The translations under genes were made by a program, and so were the position numbers. From assembly GCA_900113425.1 (NCBI GenBank), contig FOZF01000001.1, forward strand, positions 784,358 through 848,357: a stretch of 64,000 nucleotides of DNA, written 5' to 3'. Below are positions 1 to 7,894 of this stretch, piece by piece (position 1 is the stretch's first letter; each line of letters opens with the position of its first letter). Source of the DNA: Stenotrophomonas maltophilia. GTDB taxonomy: Bacteria; Pseudomonadota; Gammaproteobacteria; Xanthomonadales; Xanthomonadaceae. Below the pieces are notes generated by a model, which was given only the letters and a program-made list of their open reading frames with translations, had not been told where the DNA came from and ran no database searches.

Positions 1-862
1 CCTGCTTGTCCTTGCCGCCCTGGCGTTCGGCCGGGGTCTTGGCGCGCATGTCCTCGTCGGTGTAGCGATAGAACGCCTCACCCTTGAATTCATTGGTACC
101 GGACTTGGTCGCGGCGGTCACCGCAGCGCTCGAGACCTGGCCGTACTCGGCCTTGTAGTTGCCGCTGATGACCTTGTATTCGCCAATGGCCAGCTGCGGG
201 AAGGGGTTGCCGGCGCTGCCGGACTGGCCGGCGACACCGCCGCCCTTGACGTAGCTCTTCTGCCCCACGCCATCGATGTACACGTTGGTGCCATCGGCAT
301 TGGTGGCGCCGCCGCGCAGCGAGGTGTTGCCCTTCGCATCACGGGTGAAGATCAGGCCCGGCACCGCGTCGGCGAACTCCAGGAAGTTGCGCGACACCTG
401 CGGGGTGGTCTGGATCTGCTGCAGGCTGACGGTCTTGCCGACTTCGGACGTGCGCACTTCCTGCAGCAGGGTCGGCGCGACGACGTTGACGGTGTCCAGG
501 TTGGTGGCAGCGGTCGAACCCGGGGTGCTGCTGGCAGCGCCGGCGAAGTTCAGGGTGGCGGTGGAGGCCACGGTCACGGTGACCTTCTGGCTCTGGCCGT
601 TGGCCACCACGTCATAGGTGCCCGGGTCCAGGCCCATCAGCGAGTAGCTGCCGTCGGCGCGGACGGTGCCGCGGCGCACGGTGCCGGTCGCAACGTTGGT
701 GGCGGTGACTTCCGAACCGGCCTGTGCGCCGGCAACCTGGCCGCGCAGGCTGGCGTTGGCCGACTGCGCCAGGGCGTTCGGGGCGGCGGCCAGCATCAGG
801 CAGCTGACCAGTGCGGTGCTCAGCAGCCGGCGCGCCGGCGTGCGGATAGTGGAATGCATCAT
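1..862 (-). CDS. TonB-dependent receptor, Oar-like, 5' part only
   Basis: This is an outer-membrane receptor cut by the window edge; only the first 287 codons are present. A signal peptide of about 33 residues ends near ALAQ. A carboxypeptidase-regulatory-like fold follows (about residues 34-105, with GSYSLMGLDPGTYDV), then a plug domain containing SRNFLEFADAVPG, NVYIDGVG and GNYKAEYGQVSSAAV. That order is typical of Oar-like TonB receptors of xanthomonads. Tandem ATGs lie at 862 and 859; GGAGA at 871-875 fits the ATG at 862. It lies 77 bases downstream of a LacI-type regulator on the same strand, so it may belong to a carbohydrate-uptake locus. The substrate cannot be read from this part. 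Confidence 0.88.
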   Translation of the reverse strand, partial: MMHSTIRTPARRLLSTALVSCLMLAAAPNALAQSANASLRGQVAGAQAGSEVTATNVATGTVRRGTVRADGSYSLMGLDPGTYDVVANGQSQKVTVTVASTATLNFAGAASSTPGSTAATNLDTVNVVAPTLLQEVRTSEVGKTVSLQQIQTTPQVSRNFLEFADAVPGLIFTRDAKGNTSLRGGATNADGTNVYIDGVGQKSYVKGGGVAGQSGSAGNPFPQLAIGEYKVISGNYKAEYGQVSSAAVTAATKSGTNEFKGEAFYRYTDEDMRAKTPAERQGGKDKQ

Positions 863-939
863 CAACTCAATCTCCGGGTGGCGGCGACCGCGTGTGCGGT
901 CCCCTGCGATCAATCAAAAAAGAAGGAACGCCTCCGGCT

Positions 940-1962
940 TCAACGGCCGGATGGCGGAGTGGTGGAATCGCGAACAACGAGACGGGGTACCAGGGTGTGC
1001 TTGTCCCCGGCCCCTTCCGTGGAGGTGCCGTCCATCAACTGCATCAGGCGCGTCATCGCCCGATCGCCAAGCTCGGCGATGCTGACCTGCATGGTGGTCA
1101 GCGACGGGTGAACGAAACGTGCCAGCGGAATGTCATCAAAACCCGCCAGGGCGACATCGGACGGAACATGGACGCCTGCCTGCGCAAAGGCGTACAGGCA
1201 GCCAAGTGCCATCATGTCGTTGGCGGCGAACACGGCATCGGGCAGCGTGCCGGCTGCCAACAACTCCTGACCGGCGCGATGGCCGGAAGCTTCGTCGAAA
1301 TCACCGGGCAGCTCGATGCCTTCGGCGCTGCCGCCGGCAGCCGCCAGCGCGTCACGGAAGCCGCGCAGGCGCTCGCGCGCGTCGAAGTTGAGGTCCGGGC
1401 CAGAAATGAACGCGATGCGCCGGTGACCGGCATCGAGCAGATGACGGGTCATCGCCATTGCGCCCGCGTGGTCGTCGATGCTCAACACCGGATGATCCTG
1501 CCCAGGCAGGTAGGTGTTGATCAGTACGGTGGGCAGCGACTGCGGCAGGTTGTCGGTCAGGAAGCCGGGGCTCTCGGCATAGGGCGAGAGCACCAGCAGG
1601 CCATCGACACGCCCGCGCATGGCGCGCAGGGCAGCACCCTGCTGCTCCTGGTCGCCGTGGTAGCTGGACACCAGCAGATGCTGGCGGCGACTGCGGGCAA
1701 CGCCGTCGATGCCGCGCATCAGCTCGGAGAAGAACTCGCCGTACAGGTCCGGCAGCACCACGCCGACCGTGTTGGTGCGGCGGCTGCTCAGGCTGCGGGC
1801 GGCGGCATGCGGGGTGTAACGCAGCCGTGCGGCCACCTCCAGCACCAGCTGGCGGACCGGTTCGGCAACATTTTCATGCCCGTTGAGCGCGCGGGAAACC
1901 GTGGCCACGGAGACCCGGGCTTCGCGTGCGACATCCTTGATTGTAATGGCTGCCTTGTTCAC
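940..1962 (-). CDS. LacI-family transcriptional regulator
   Basis: Sugar-responsive repressor with an N-terminal LacI helix-turn-helix (TIKDVAREARVSVATVSRAL) and a periplasmic-binding-protein-like effector domain (from about residue 55, TVGVVLPDLYGEFFSEL). The frame stays open to a GTG at 1977. I prefer the GTG at 1962 because GGAGGG lies six bases upstream of it, inside the longer version. Length of about 340 residues is normal for the family. An operator-like palindrome sits upstream at 2007-2020, suggesting autoregulation. It probably also controls the TonB receptor immediately downstream. The effector is unknown. Confidence 0.93.
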   Translation of the reverse strand: MNKAAITIKDVAREARVSVATVSRALNGHENVAEPVRQLVLEVAARLRYTPHAAARSLSSRRTNTVGVVLPDLYGEFFSELMRGIDGVARSRRQHLLVSSYHGDQEQQGAALRAMRGRVDGLLVLSPYAESPGFLTDNLPQSLPTVLINTYLPGQDHPVLSIDDHAGAMAMTRHLLDAGHRRIAFISGPDLNFDARERLRGFRDALAAAGGSAEGIELPGDFDEASGHRAGQELLAAGTLPDAVFAANDMMALGCLYAFAQAGVHVPSDVALAGFDDIPLARFVHPSLTTMQVSIAELGDRAMTRLMQLMDGTSTEGAGDKHTLVPRLVVRDSTTPPSGR

Positions 1963-2006
1963 GAAGCCGCCCTCCACGGCTTGGACCTACCAGCATTGGC
2001 GCGGAA

Positions 2007-2020
2007 TGTAAGCGTTTCCA
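2007..2020. promoter_or_regulatory. LacI-type operator candidate
   Basis: TGTAAGCGTTTCCA is an imperfect inverted repeat with the central CG and A/T-flanked arms typical of LacI/PurR-family operators. It lies about 45 bases upstream of the preferred start of the LacI-family gene, where an autoregulatory site is expected. The family match is by eye. Confidence 0.6.
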
Positions 2021-2125
2021 TCTGGGCTTGTAAACTGTCCGTTAGACGAATGTCCTGAAATGGACATGGAAATCTGTCCCTGACGGTCCGCGCACGGACC
2101 GGCAATGACAGTGCGGGACAAGGGC

Positions 2126-2401
2126 TCAGCCCTGTTCTGACGGTGCCAGCGCGCGGATGGACAGCGCGTGGATGTCGGTCTCCATCATCGCCCCCAACGC
2201 GGCGTATACCGCGCGGTGGCGGGCCAGCGGGCCGAGGCCGGCAAAGCGCTCGCTGACCACATGCACGTTGAAATGGCCACGGCCATCGCGCGCGCCAGCG
2301 TGGCCGGCATGACGGTGGCTGTCGTCCTCGATCTCGAGCACGCTCGGGGCCAGCGCCTGCTGCAGCGCATCACGGATCCGCTCGATCCGGTCCGCGTTCA
2401 C
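2126..2401 (-). CDS. bolA: BolA-family protein
   Basis: A 91-residue BolA/IbaG-like protein. The family forms [2Fe-2S]-bridged complexes with monothiol glutaredoxins and acts in iron-sulfur traffic and stress morphology. The core [28 protein letters not shown] matches the family helix-turn region. The start is GTG, and its GTGA overlaps the stop of the upstream yciI gene, so the two are translationally coupled. Family call is firm; which BolA subgroup it belongs to is not settled. Confidence 0.9.
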   Translation of the reverse strand: MNADRIERIRDALQQALAPSVLEIEDDSHRHAGHAGARDGRGHFNVHVVSERFAGLGPLARHRAVYAALGAMMETDIHALSIRALAPSEQG

Positions 2402-2703
2402 GGCAGCACCTGGCGGAAGGGCCGCACCTGCACCCTCACGTAGACACCTGCGGCCACATAGGGGTCCGCGTCGGCCCAGGCCTGCGCCTCCGGCAGCGAC
2501 CCGAAGCGGGCGATCACCACCGAACCACTGAACCCCGCCGGGCCTGGATCTTCGCTGTCGATCGCCGGACAGGGCCCGGCCAGCAGCAGTCTCCCTTCAT
2601 CACGCAGCGCGTGCAGCCGCGCCAGGTGCTCCGGTCGGGCCTGCAGCCGTTGCGTCAGCACGTCCTGGCCGTCATAGCCTTCAATCACATACCACACCGG
2701 CAT
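2398..2703 (-). CDS. yciI: YciI family protein
   Basis: A small protein of 101 residues from the chosen ATG, with the YciI/DGPF fold: [12 protein letters not shown] at the start, then [26 protein letters not shown] and [14 protein letters not shown]. These are the conserved HxxxL, GP and ADPY positions. The frame is open 23 codons further upstream, but homology begins at this methionine, so I place the start at 2703. YciI proteins are dimeric and their reaction is mostly undefined. It is coupled to bolA by a four-base overlap. Confidence 0.88.
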   Translation of the reverse strand: MPVWYVIEGYDGQDVLTQRLQARPEHLARLHALRDEGRLLLAGPCPAIDSEDPGPAGFSGSVVIARFGSLPEAQAWADADPYVAAGVYVRVQVRPFRQVLP

Positions 2704-3056
2704 TTCCTCGCTCGCGTTGTCGGGTCCGCCGATTCTAGCCAAAGCCCCCTCGCCCTGGCCGCGGCTGGACACTGGCGCGGCAAAGGCTTACCCTAGAGTC
2801 CATTGCACGTGGCTGGATGCAGCAACCCGTCGGTTTTTGCGGCCAACGCAGCCCCCGACGACCGACCTGCCGCTTCCGGGCAGGCCACGTAGACGACCTC
2901 CCCGTAGTCCCGTCGCTGCCGTCTCCTGCGGCGCGTCCTGCTGTTTGATATGTGTGGAATCGCGCCGAGACAGGCGCGCCTGGTGCCTTGGGGCCCGCGG
3001 TGCACGCGCGGCGCCGGGTGCCGCGACTGGTCCGTTGCAATCCTGATGTCCATTAG
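2704..3056. other. intergenic region before scpA, no assigned gene
   Basis: About 350 bases between divergent yciI and scpA. A possible -10 (TAGAGT, 2794-2799) faces scpA and would give a leader of about 250 bases. It holds a clean hairpin at 2866-2884 (CCTGCC/GGCAGG) and a 43-codon plus-strand ORF at 2817-2948 without a good ribosome binding site. I recognise no riboswitch or known small RNA. The length and the hairpin make a structured leader or small RNA possible. Confidence 0.4.
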
Positions 3057-3962
3057 ATGACTTCCGAACTCGCGCTCGACGCGAACCCGCCAACCCGGCC
3101 GCCCGCCCCCCAGCAGCAGGAAATGCCGCTGGCCGTCGTGCATGGGCAACCGGTCCTGCAGATCCCGCAGGACCTGTACATCCCGCCGGATGCGCTGGAA
3201 GTCATCCTGGATGCCTTCGAAGGTCCGCTGGACCTGCTGCTGTACCTGATCCGCCGGCAGAACCTGGACGTGCTGGACATCCCCGTGGCCGAGATCACCC
3301 GGCAGTACGTGGAGTACATCACCGTGATGCGCGAGCTGCGCTTCGAACTGGCGGCCGAGTATCTGGTGATGGCAGCGATCCTGGCCGAGGTGAAGTCGCG
3401 CATGCTGCTGCCGCGCCCGGTCAGCGACGAAGGCGATGAAGCCGATCCGCGCGCCGAACTGGTGCGCCGGCTGCAGGAGTACGAACGTTTCAAGCAGGCG
3501 GCGGAGGACATCGACGCCCTGCCCCGCCAGGACCGGGACACCACGGTGGCCCACGCCTTCATGCCCGAACGCGCCACGGTGAAACTGCCGCCGCCGGTGG
3601 ACCTGAAGGAGATGCTGCTGGCGCTGCACGATGTGCTCAAGCGCGCCGAGCTGTTCAGCGGCCACGCGATCAAGCGCGAGGCGCTGAGCGTGAGGCAGCG
3701 CATGGGCGAAGTGCTCGGCCGCATGGAAGACGGCAGGTTCTACCGTTTTGAAAGCCTGTTCACTGCTGAAGAAGGCAAGCTGGGCGTGCTGGTCACCTTC
3801 CTGGCCGTGCTGGAACTGGCCAAGGAACAGCTGCTGGACATCGTCCAGGAGGAACCGCTGGCGGCGATCTACGTGAAGTCGCTGGCGGCCGGCAACACCA
3901 ATGCCCCGCTGCAGTTCAGCAGCGAGTTCGACGACAACGACGCCGCCAACGAGAACGAGTGA
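3057..3962 (+). CDS. scpA: segregation and condensation protein A
   Basis: Kleisin subunit of the SMC-ScpAB condensin, which compacts and helps separate sister chromosomes. The typical start of the domain, VILDAFEGPLDLLLYLIRRQ, begins at about residue 48. It is followed by VAEITRQYVEYI and the AAEYLVMAAILAEVKSRMLLP helix. The C-terminal winged helix (GVLVTFLAVLELAKEQLLDI) is present. A 45-residue proline/glutamine-rich N-terminal extension precedes the domain. The stop lies 13 bases before scpB. Confidence 0.95.
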   Translation: MTSELALDANPPTRPPAPQQQEMPLAVVHGQPVLQIPQDLYIPPDALEVILDAFEGPLDLLLYLIRRQNLDVLDIPVAEITRQYVEYITVMRELRFELAAEYLVMAAILAEVKSRMLLPRPVSDEGDEADPRAELVRRLQEYERFKQAAEDIDALPRQDRDTTVAHAFMPERATVKLPPPVDLKEMLLALHDVLKRAELFSGHAIKREALSVRQRMGEVLGRMEDGRFYRFESLFTAEEGKLGVLVTFLAVLELAKEQLLDIVQEEPLAAIYVKSLAAGNTNAPLQFSSEFDDNDAANENE

Positions 3963-3975
3963 GCGCTGCCTGCCG

Positions 3976-4848
3976 ATGGATCAACCGCTGATCAACCGCA
4001 TTGTCGAAGGTGCCCTGCTGGCCTCCAGCCAGCCGCTGACCCTGGCCCAGCTGAAAGACCTGTTCCCGGAAGAGGAACCCGCACCGCCGGGCAGCATCGA
4101 ACGTGCGCTGGAGCACCTGCGCGAAAGCTGCGAAGGCCGCGGCGTGGAACTGGTCGAGGTCGCCTCCGGCTTCCGCTACCAGGTCACCGGCGAGGTGCAT
4201 GGCTGGATCAGCCGGCTGTGGACCGAACGCAAGACCCGCTACACCCGTGCCACCCTGGAAACACTGGCGCTGATCGCCTACCGGCAACCGATCACCCGCG
4301 GCGAGATCGAGCAGGTGCGCGGCGTCGCCGTCAGCAGCAACATCATCCAGGCACTGGAAGAGCGCGAATGGATCCGCGTGGTGGGCCACCGCGACGTGCC
4401 CGGCAAGCCGGCACTGTTCGGCACCACCAAGGGCTTCCTGGATTACTTCGGCCTCAAGCGCCTGGATGAGCTGCCGCCGCTGTCGGAGTTGAAGGACCTG
4501 GGCGAGCTGGAACCACAGCTGGCCCTGGACCGCGATGCACCGGCTGCCGCCAGCGCCGACGGCCCCGACGTCTCGGCCGAGCCGGACGGGGCCGCCAATG
4601 ATGATGCCGGCCTGGCCGGTGGCAACACCCCGCATTCCGCCGACGCAGTCCCTGCGGCGGCCACCGATGAGCAAGCACCTTCGCCCCTCGATGATGGGCA
4701 CCCCGATTCCGCGCCGGGCGAGCGCGCGGTGCCAGTGAACGAACGCGAAGACAACGCCGTCGCGACGACGACCGTGGCTGTTGACCAAGCCGATTCCGAA
4801 CCAGAGGCCGACCTCGAAACCGTCGGCCGGAGCAAAACTGATGAGTGA
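3976..4848 (+). CDS. scpB: segregation and condensation protein B
   Basis: Winged-helix partner of ScpA. Residues 1 to about 170 hold the two winged-helix domains: INRIVEGALLASSQPL, then TRATLETLALIAYRQPITRGEIEQVRG and the GLKRLDELPPL end. About 120 acidic, Ala/Asp/Pro-rich residues follow and look disordered; most ScpB proteins are 180-200 residues. The ATG at 3976 is chosen on homology, because the open frame upstream overlaps scpA. The end overlaps the start of rluB by eight bases. Confidence 0.94.
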   Translation: MDQPLINRIVEGALLASSQPLTLAQLKDLFPEEEPAPPGSIERALEHLRESCEGRGVELVEVASGFRYQVTGEVHGWISRLWTERKTRYTRATLETLALIAYRQPITRGEIEQVRGVAVSSNIIQALEEREWIRVVGHRDVPGKPALFGTTKGFLDYFGLKRLDELPPLSELKDLGELEPQLALDRDAPAAASADGPDVSAEPDGAANDDAGLAGGNTPHSADAVPAAATDEQAPSPLDDGHPDSAPGERAVPVNEREDNAVATTTVAVDQADSEPEADLETVGRSKTDE

Positions 4849-6454
4849 CACCTCTCGCAAGCTGTCGTTGAACAAGCTCTCGCTCAAGCGCGAAGCCACC
4901 TCCGAACAGTTCAAGTTGGAAGAACGCCTGCACAAGGTCCTGGCCCAGGCCGGCCTGGGCTCGCGCCGCGCGCTGGAACAGCGCATCGCCGAAGGCCTGG
5001 TCAAGGTCAACGGTGAAGTCGCGCAGACCGGCATGTCGGTCAAGAGCGGCGACAAGATCGAACTGGACGGCCGCGGCTTCGTCGCCACGGCCCTGTCCGA
5101 ACCCTCGCGCGTGCTGGTCTACAACAAGCCGGAAGGCGAAGTGACCACCCGCGAGGACCCCGAAGGCCGTCCGACCGTGTTCGAATCGCTGCCGCCGCTG
5201 AAGGGCGCGCGCTGGATCGCGATCGGCCGCCTCGACATCAACACTACCGGCCTGCTGCTGGCGACCACCGACGGTGAACTCGCCAACGCGATGATGCACC
5301 CGTCCTTCGAGGTCGAGCGCGAGTACGTGGTCCGCGTGCGTGCACCGGAAGGCCAGGAAAAGGTGGCCGATGCCATCGTCGACCGCCTTGCCCGTGGCGT
5401 CGCGCTGGAAGACGGCCCGGCCAAGTTCGACGAGATCGAACGCATCGGCGGTACCGATTCGCACGACTGGTTCCGCGTCGTGGTCAAGGAAGGCCGCAAC
5501 CGCGAAGTGCGCCGCCTGTGGGAATCGCAGGGCTGCCAGGTCAGCCGCCTCAAGCGCACCCGCTACGGCCGGGTCAGCCTGCCGCGCGAACTGGCCCGAG
5601 GCCAGTCGGTCGAGCTGCCCAGCGCCCAGGTCGAAGCACTGCGTGCCGAACTGAAGCTGGAAGAAGGCGCTCCGTCGGCCCTCACCCTGCAGCCGGTGAT
5701 CGGCCAGCGCCGCGCCGCCAAGACCACCGTGCGCGTGCGCGAAGGTGGCCGTGGCAACGCCTACGTCAATGGCCACAGCACGGCCGACGAAGGGCGCGAA
5801 CTGCGCCGTTTCGACACCCTGCGCGAAGACCGTGGCCGTGGCCGCGGCGGCAAGGGGGGCGGCTTCAAGGGCGGCCTCACGGTCAGCGGCGAGGCCGCGG
5901 CCAAGCAGTCGCAGAAGCCGTTCAAGCAGCGCAAGCCGAAGAATGACCGTTCGCTGCCGGAAGGCAATCCGGCCGCGTTCCGCACCTGGTACGTGCCCGA
6001 TGGCGTCAGCACCGGCCCGAGCGGCCACCGCAACGCCGGTCCGGGTGCGCGTGGTCCGGGCGGCGGCCAGGGCCGTCCTTATGGCAAGCCGAAGGGTCCG
6101 GGCGCCGCAGGCGGCCAGGGCCAGGGTCGCGGTGGCGCCGGTGGCCAGAGCCGTCCCGGCGCGGGCAACCGCAGCCAGGGCGCGCAGGGCAACAGGCATC
6201 CGTACGGGCATCCGGGCAACGCCCCGAGCTTCCCGTCCGACCACGCCAACCCGGGCTTCAATCCGTATGGCAGCCCGAAGCCGGCGCAGGGTGCCCGTCC
6301 GGGCAGCCGCGGCCCCGGCGGCGGCAACCGCGGCCCGGGTGGCCCCGGTGGCAATCGCGGCCCCGGCGGTCCGGGGGGCAACCGCGGTGCGGGCGGCCCC
6401 GGCGGCAATCGTGGCCCGGGCGGCCCCCGTCGCGGTGGTCCGCGCGGCGGCTGA
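4841..6454 (+). CDS. rluB: 23S rRNA pseudouridine synthase RluB type
   Basis: RsuA/RluB/E/F-family pseudouridine synthase, expected to modify U2605 of 23S rRNA. An S4 RNA-binding domain (RLHKVLAQAGLGSRRALEQ, about residues 25-75) precedes the catalytic domain with GRLDINTTGLLLATTDG, whose Asp is the nucleophile, and NREVRRLWESQG. From about residue 275 to 537 runs a long Gly/Arg/Pro/Asn-rich tail ending in repeats of GGNRGPGGP. The tail roughly doubles the usual length and is probably an RNA-binding disordered region. The ATG at 4841 overlaps the scpB stop. Confidence 0.93.
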   Translation: MSDTSRKLSLNKLSLKREATSEQFKLEERLHKVLAQAGLGSRRALEQRIAEGLVKVNGEVAQTGMSVKSGDKIELDGRGFVATALSEPSRVLVYNKPEGEVTTREDPEGRPTVFESLPPLKGARWIAIGRLDINTTGLLLATTDGELANAMMHPSFEVEREYVVRVRAPEGQEKVADAIVDRLARGVALEDGPAKFDEIERIGGTDSHDWFRVVVKEGRNREVRRLWESQGCQVSRLKRTRYGRVSLPRELARGQSVELPSAQVEALRAELKLEEGAPSALTLQPVIGQRRAAKTTVRVREGGRGNAYVNGHSTADEGRELRRFDTLREDRGRGRGGKGGGFKGGLTVSGEAAAKQSQKPFKQRKPKNDRSLPEGNPAAFRTWYVPDGVSTGPSGHRNAGPGARGPGGGQGRPYGKPKGPGAAGGQGQGRGGAGGQSRPGAGNRSQGAQGNRHPYGHPGNAPSFPSDHANPGFNPYGSPKPAQGARPGSRGPGGGNRGPGGPGGNRGPGGPGGNRGAGGPGGNRGPGGPRRGGPRGG

Positions 6455-6474
6455 TCGGCGGCACGCCTGACATG

Positions 6475-6502
6475 AAAAACCCCGGCATTGGCCGGGGTTT
6501 TT
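6475..6502. terminator. bidirectional intrinsic terminator after rluB
   Basis: AAAAACCCCGGC and GCCGGGGTTTTT form a strong GC hairpin with flanking A and T runs. It lies between the convergent rluB and the secreted-protein gene and can serve both. Confidence 0.9.
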
Positions 6503-6533
6503 CGTTATCGGCTGCCGCTGCGACGGGAACCGG

Positions 6534-6968
6534 TCAACGCCGGCTGATGGTGAAGGCCGTGCCGTCCACACCCAGGTCCCAGCCCTTGCCGGTACCGGAC
6601 AGCGCCAGCGAGATGTCGCCCTTGGTCATCACCTGCGCATTGCTGGATTTCACCGCACCGGCATGGGCACCCACCGACGCGTAGGTACCGAGCAGTTCAT
6701 CCACGCTGACGGCGCCGGTGAAGCTGCCGCGCCCGTCGGTGATCTTCGATTTGCCCACGGTCAGGCCACCGCCCTTCATCTGGATGCGCACCGGCAGACT
6801 GGCACCGTTGCTGCAGCTGACGGTGCCGGTGCCCGACGCCGTCTTGTAGATCAGCGACCAGCCGGACAGGTTGTAGCGCAGGTGGCAGTCGAGGTTGCCG
6901 CCGGCATGCGCGGCCGGAGCCAGGGAGGTGGCGGCCAGCGCCAGCAGCAGGGCAAGGGACTTGTTCAT
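6534..6968 (-). CDS. secreted protein of unknown function
   Basis: A 144-residue protein that I do not recognise. It has a clear signal peptide (MNKSLALLLALAATSLAPAAHA) and a mature part of about 120 residues rich in Gly, Ser, Thr and Val. There are two cysteines (LDCHL and VSCSN) that could form a disulfide. The pattern suggests a small beta-rich periplasmic protein, resembling in style but not assignable to DUF992. The start at 6968 puts the signal peptide at the N-terminus, with GGAAG upstream. It is a single-gene unit. Confidence 0.75.
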   Translation of the reverse strand: MNKSLALLLALAATSLAPAAHAGGNLDCHLRYNLSGWSLIYKTASGTGTVSCSNGASLPVRIQMKGGGLTVGKSKITDGRGSFTGAVSVDELLGTYASVGAHAGAVKSSNAQVMTKGDISLALSGTGKGWDLGVDGTAFTISRR

Positions 6969-7073
6969 CGGCAGGACTTCCACAGCGTTCGGACTGCCGG
7001 CGAATCTAGCAGCGCGCGCGTGCAGGGTGAATGCAGGCGCGCGCGGTGATGCGGGCAGCGTTCAGCCCTTCGT

Positions 7074-7880
7074 TCAGGCCTGCACGTCCAGATGGAAAGC
7101 ATCGGCATCGAGCATCGCCGGGAAGCGCGCACGGTGCAGCGCCAGCGCGTCGGCCGAAATGGTGGTGGTCACCACCTGCTCGCGCTCGCGGATCTCCACC
7201 TGCGGCTGGCCGAGGAAATCCAGCACGGCGCTGTCGCCGGCATAGTGCAGCTGGTTGCCGTCCACGCCGACACGGTTGACCGCAGCGACGAAGCACAGGT
7301 TCTCGATGGCGCGTGCGCGCAGCAGTGTCTTCCACGCGTAGGCACGCGCCGAGGGCCAGTTGGCAACGAAGATCTGCAGATCGAAATCCAGCTGTTCTGG
7401 CCGTTCCACGTTGTAGCGGTTGCGGCAGAACACCGGGAACCGCAGGTCGTAGCAGACCTGCGGATTGATGCGCCAACCCTTCCACTCCACGCAGAGGCGG
7501 TCGCGGCCGGCGGCATAGCGCTCGTGCTCGCCGCCATAGCGGAACAGGTGGCGCTTGTCGTAGTACTGCAGTCCACCGTCGGGGGTCGCGAACAGCAGCC
7601 GGTTGTACACGCCCGCGCCGTCGCGCAGCTGCACGCTGCCGACCACCGCCGCGTTCAAAGCCCTGGCCTGTTCGCGCACCCAGGCCACGGTCGGGCCATC
7701 CATGCCTTCAGCCTGTGCGATGGCCTCGTTGGAGAAGCCACTGGTGAAGGTCTCCGGCAGGATCACCAGGTCGGTGGTGCCGGCGAGCGGCGCCAGCAGC
7801 GCGCCATAGTAGGCGCGATTGCCGGCCGGGTCATGCCAGCGGGTGTCGCCCTGGACGAGGGAAATGCGCAGATCCTGCAT
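7074..7880 (-). CDS. omega-amidase-type carbon-nitrogen hydrolase
   Basis: Nitrilase-superfamily amidase of the YafV/NIT2 group, which hydrolyses alpha-ketoglutaramate or alpha-ketosuccinamate to the keto acid and ammonia. The Glu-Lys-Cys triad is visible: E43 in VILPETFTSGF, K109 in YYDKRHLF and C143 in PQVCYDLRFP. The 268-residue length is typical. The frame is open further upstream, but MQDLRISLVQGD is the family N-terminus. It starts 14 bases downstream of an aminotransferase gene. Such pairs run the glutamine transaminase-omega-amidase cycle, often in methionine salvage. Confidence 0.9.
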   Translation of the reverse strand: MQDLRISLVQGDTRWHDPAGNRAYYGALLAPLAGTTDLVILPETFTSGFSNEAIAQAEGMDGPTVAWVREQARALNAAVVGSVQLRDGAGVYNRLLFATPDGGLQYYDKRHLFRYGGEHERYAAGRDRLCVEWKGWRINPQVCYDLRFPVFCRNRYNVERPEQLDFDLQIFVANWPSARAYAWKTLLRARAIENLCFVAAVNRVGVDGNQLHYAGDSAVLDFLGQPQVEIREREQVVTTTISADALALHRARFPAMLDADAFHLDVQA

Positions 7881-7894
7881 GGTCGTCACTCCAC

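Noticed and set aside
892..2058. 388-codon plus-strand open frame opposite the LacI-type gene
   Set aside because: Shadow of the regulator, whose helix-turn-helix and effector domains are clear on the minus strand.
4454..6571. 705-codon minus-strand open frame opposite scpB and rluB
   Set aside because: It is antisense to two well-supported genes and its composition (Ala/Gly/Arg-rich) reflects the high-GC codon pattern of the other strand.
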